DNA of 6,296 bases from Methanobacteriota archaeon (GTDB lineage: Archaea > Thermoplasmatota > DTKX01 > GCA-020343715), in contig JAUVEQ010000181.1 of the NCBI GenBank assembly GCA_030594725.1, positions 1 to 6,296 on the forward strand. The letters run 5' to 3'. Both the position numbers and the translations under genes were made by a program. The notes under the pieces were generated by a model. It was not told the origin of the DNA and searched no databases. It saw nothing but the letters and a program-made list of their open reading frames with translations. Shown here one piece after another: positions 5,997 to 6,296 of this stretch. The number at the start of each line of letters is the position of its first letter. Position 1 is the first letter of the stretch.

Positions 5997-6296
5997 CTAC
6001 CACCCCAGGGGCTCCCTGGCCCCACGTTCGACCACGCGGACGACCTCCCCGAGGCGTACAAGCTCGGTCATGCGAGCCACGTCATCGCCCAGGGGGCGGT
6101 CGTCACCGTAGAAGGGCACCACCCGACGGACCAGGTTGTAGACGGCCGCCACGGAGCCCGCGGGCCGCTTTGGCGCGCGGAAGTCCAGGGCCTGGATGCC
6201 CGCCATGAGCTCGATCGCCAGCACCGACCTGAGGGCCTCGACGGACCTGCGGGCCTTGAGGGCAGCATGCATCCCCATGCTCACGTGGTCCTCCTG
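5997..6296 (-). CDS. hutH: Histidine ammonia-lyase family enzyme, C-terminal part (5' end off window)
   Basis: The frame enters from the right edge and ends at TAG 5999-5997, giving 99 residues of the C-terminus of an aromatic amino acid ammonia-lyase. The opening QEDHVSMG is the hallmark late motif of histidine ammonia-lyase, which converts histidine to urocanate with an MIO cofactor. The helical segment RRSVEALRSVLAIELMAGIQ and the ending DRPLGDDVARMTELVRLGEVV also fit that family. The MIO-forming Ala-Ser-Gly motif lies in the missing N-terminal part. Phenylalanine/tyrosine ammonia-lyases and aminomutases share these C-terminal features, so histidine is the likeliest substrate, not a proven one. 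The gene is directly upstream of queH; no other hut gene is visible. The C-terminus stops at tryptophan right before TAG. Confidence 0.85.
   Translation of the reverse strand, partial: QEDHVSMGMHAALKARRSVEALRSVLAIELMAGIQALDFRAPKRPAGSVAAVYNLVRRVVPFYGDDRPLGDDVARMTELVRLGEVVRVVERGAREPLGW
6005..6019 (-). other. Small hairpin just upstream of the queH start
   Basis: The minus-strand RNA reads CCAGGG, a three-base AGC loop, then CCCTGG: a perfect six-base-pair GC-rich stem in the last codons of the upstream gene. It lies 11 bases before the queH GTG and just before the TAG stop. It could affect ribosome access to queH, which has no clear Shine-Dalgarno, or may simply reflect GC-rich codons. Confidence 0.35.

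Noticed and set aside
5994..5999. TAG between the ammonia-lyase gene and queH as a pyrrolysine codon
   Set aside because: Both proteins end or begin exactly at their family boundaries, so TAG is best read as a normal stop; kept only as an adjacency observation.

Overview
The window is GC-rich, gene-dense DNA, most likely from an archaeon. The best evidence is the single-stranded-DNA-binding protein at 4826-5377, which matches the compact archaeal (Sulfolobus-type) single-OB-fold SSB and not bacterial SSB. TATA-like AT islands at leaderless-looking starts, and a large sequon-rich surface protein with a C-terminal membrane anchor, also fit. I lean towards a Thermoplasmatota-like euryarchaeon, but nothing here fixes the phylum.

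Layout from left to right: (1) 1-2566, minus strand: the first 855 residues of a cell-surface protein, with a signal segment, a lectin/LamG-like N-terminal region, tandem cadherin-like repeats of about 89 residues, a PKD-like domain, a transmembrane helix and a charged cytoplasmic tail that runs off the window. (2) 2567-2677: a divergent intergenic region with AT-rich promoter candidates. (3) 2678-4821, plus strand: a translationally coupled pair, queA and a bacterial-type tgt, with an ATGA overlap and a clear Shine-Dalgarno. (4) 4826-5377, minus strand: the archaeal SSB, convergent with tgt across only 4 bases and with its own promoter candidate. (5) 5433-5993, minus strand: queH. (6) 5997-6296, minus strand: the C-terminal 99 residues of a histidine ammonia-lyase family enzyme, three bases upstream of queH and in the same reading frame.

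The notable theme is queuosine. TGT inserts preQ1 into tRNA, QueA adds the epoxycyclopentanediol moiety from S-adenosylmethionine, and QueH reduces epoxyqueuosine to queuosine. All three enzymes are present, apparently intact, within 3.3 kb. Queuosine is classically a bacterial and eukaryotic anticodon (position 34) modification, while archaea are known for archaeosine at position 15. The TGT has the bacterial preQ1-selective residues, so this set looks like a complete late queuosine pathway in an archaeal chromosome, possibly acquired from bacteria. The preQ0/preQ1 synthesis genes are not in the window. I saw no tRNA, rRNA, CRISPR array or insertion sequence.
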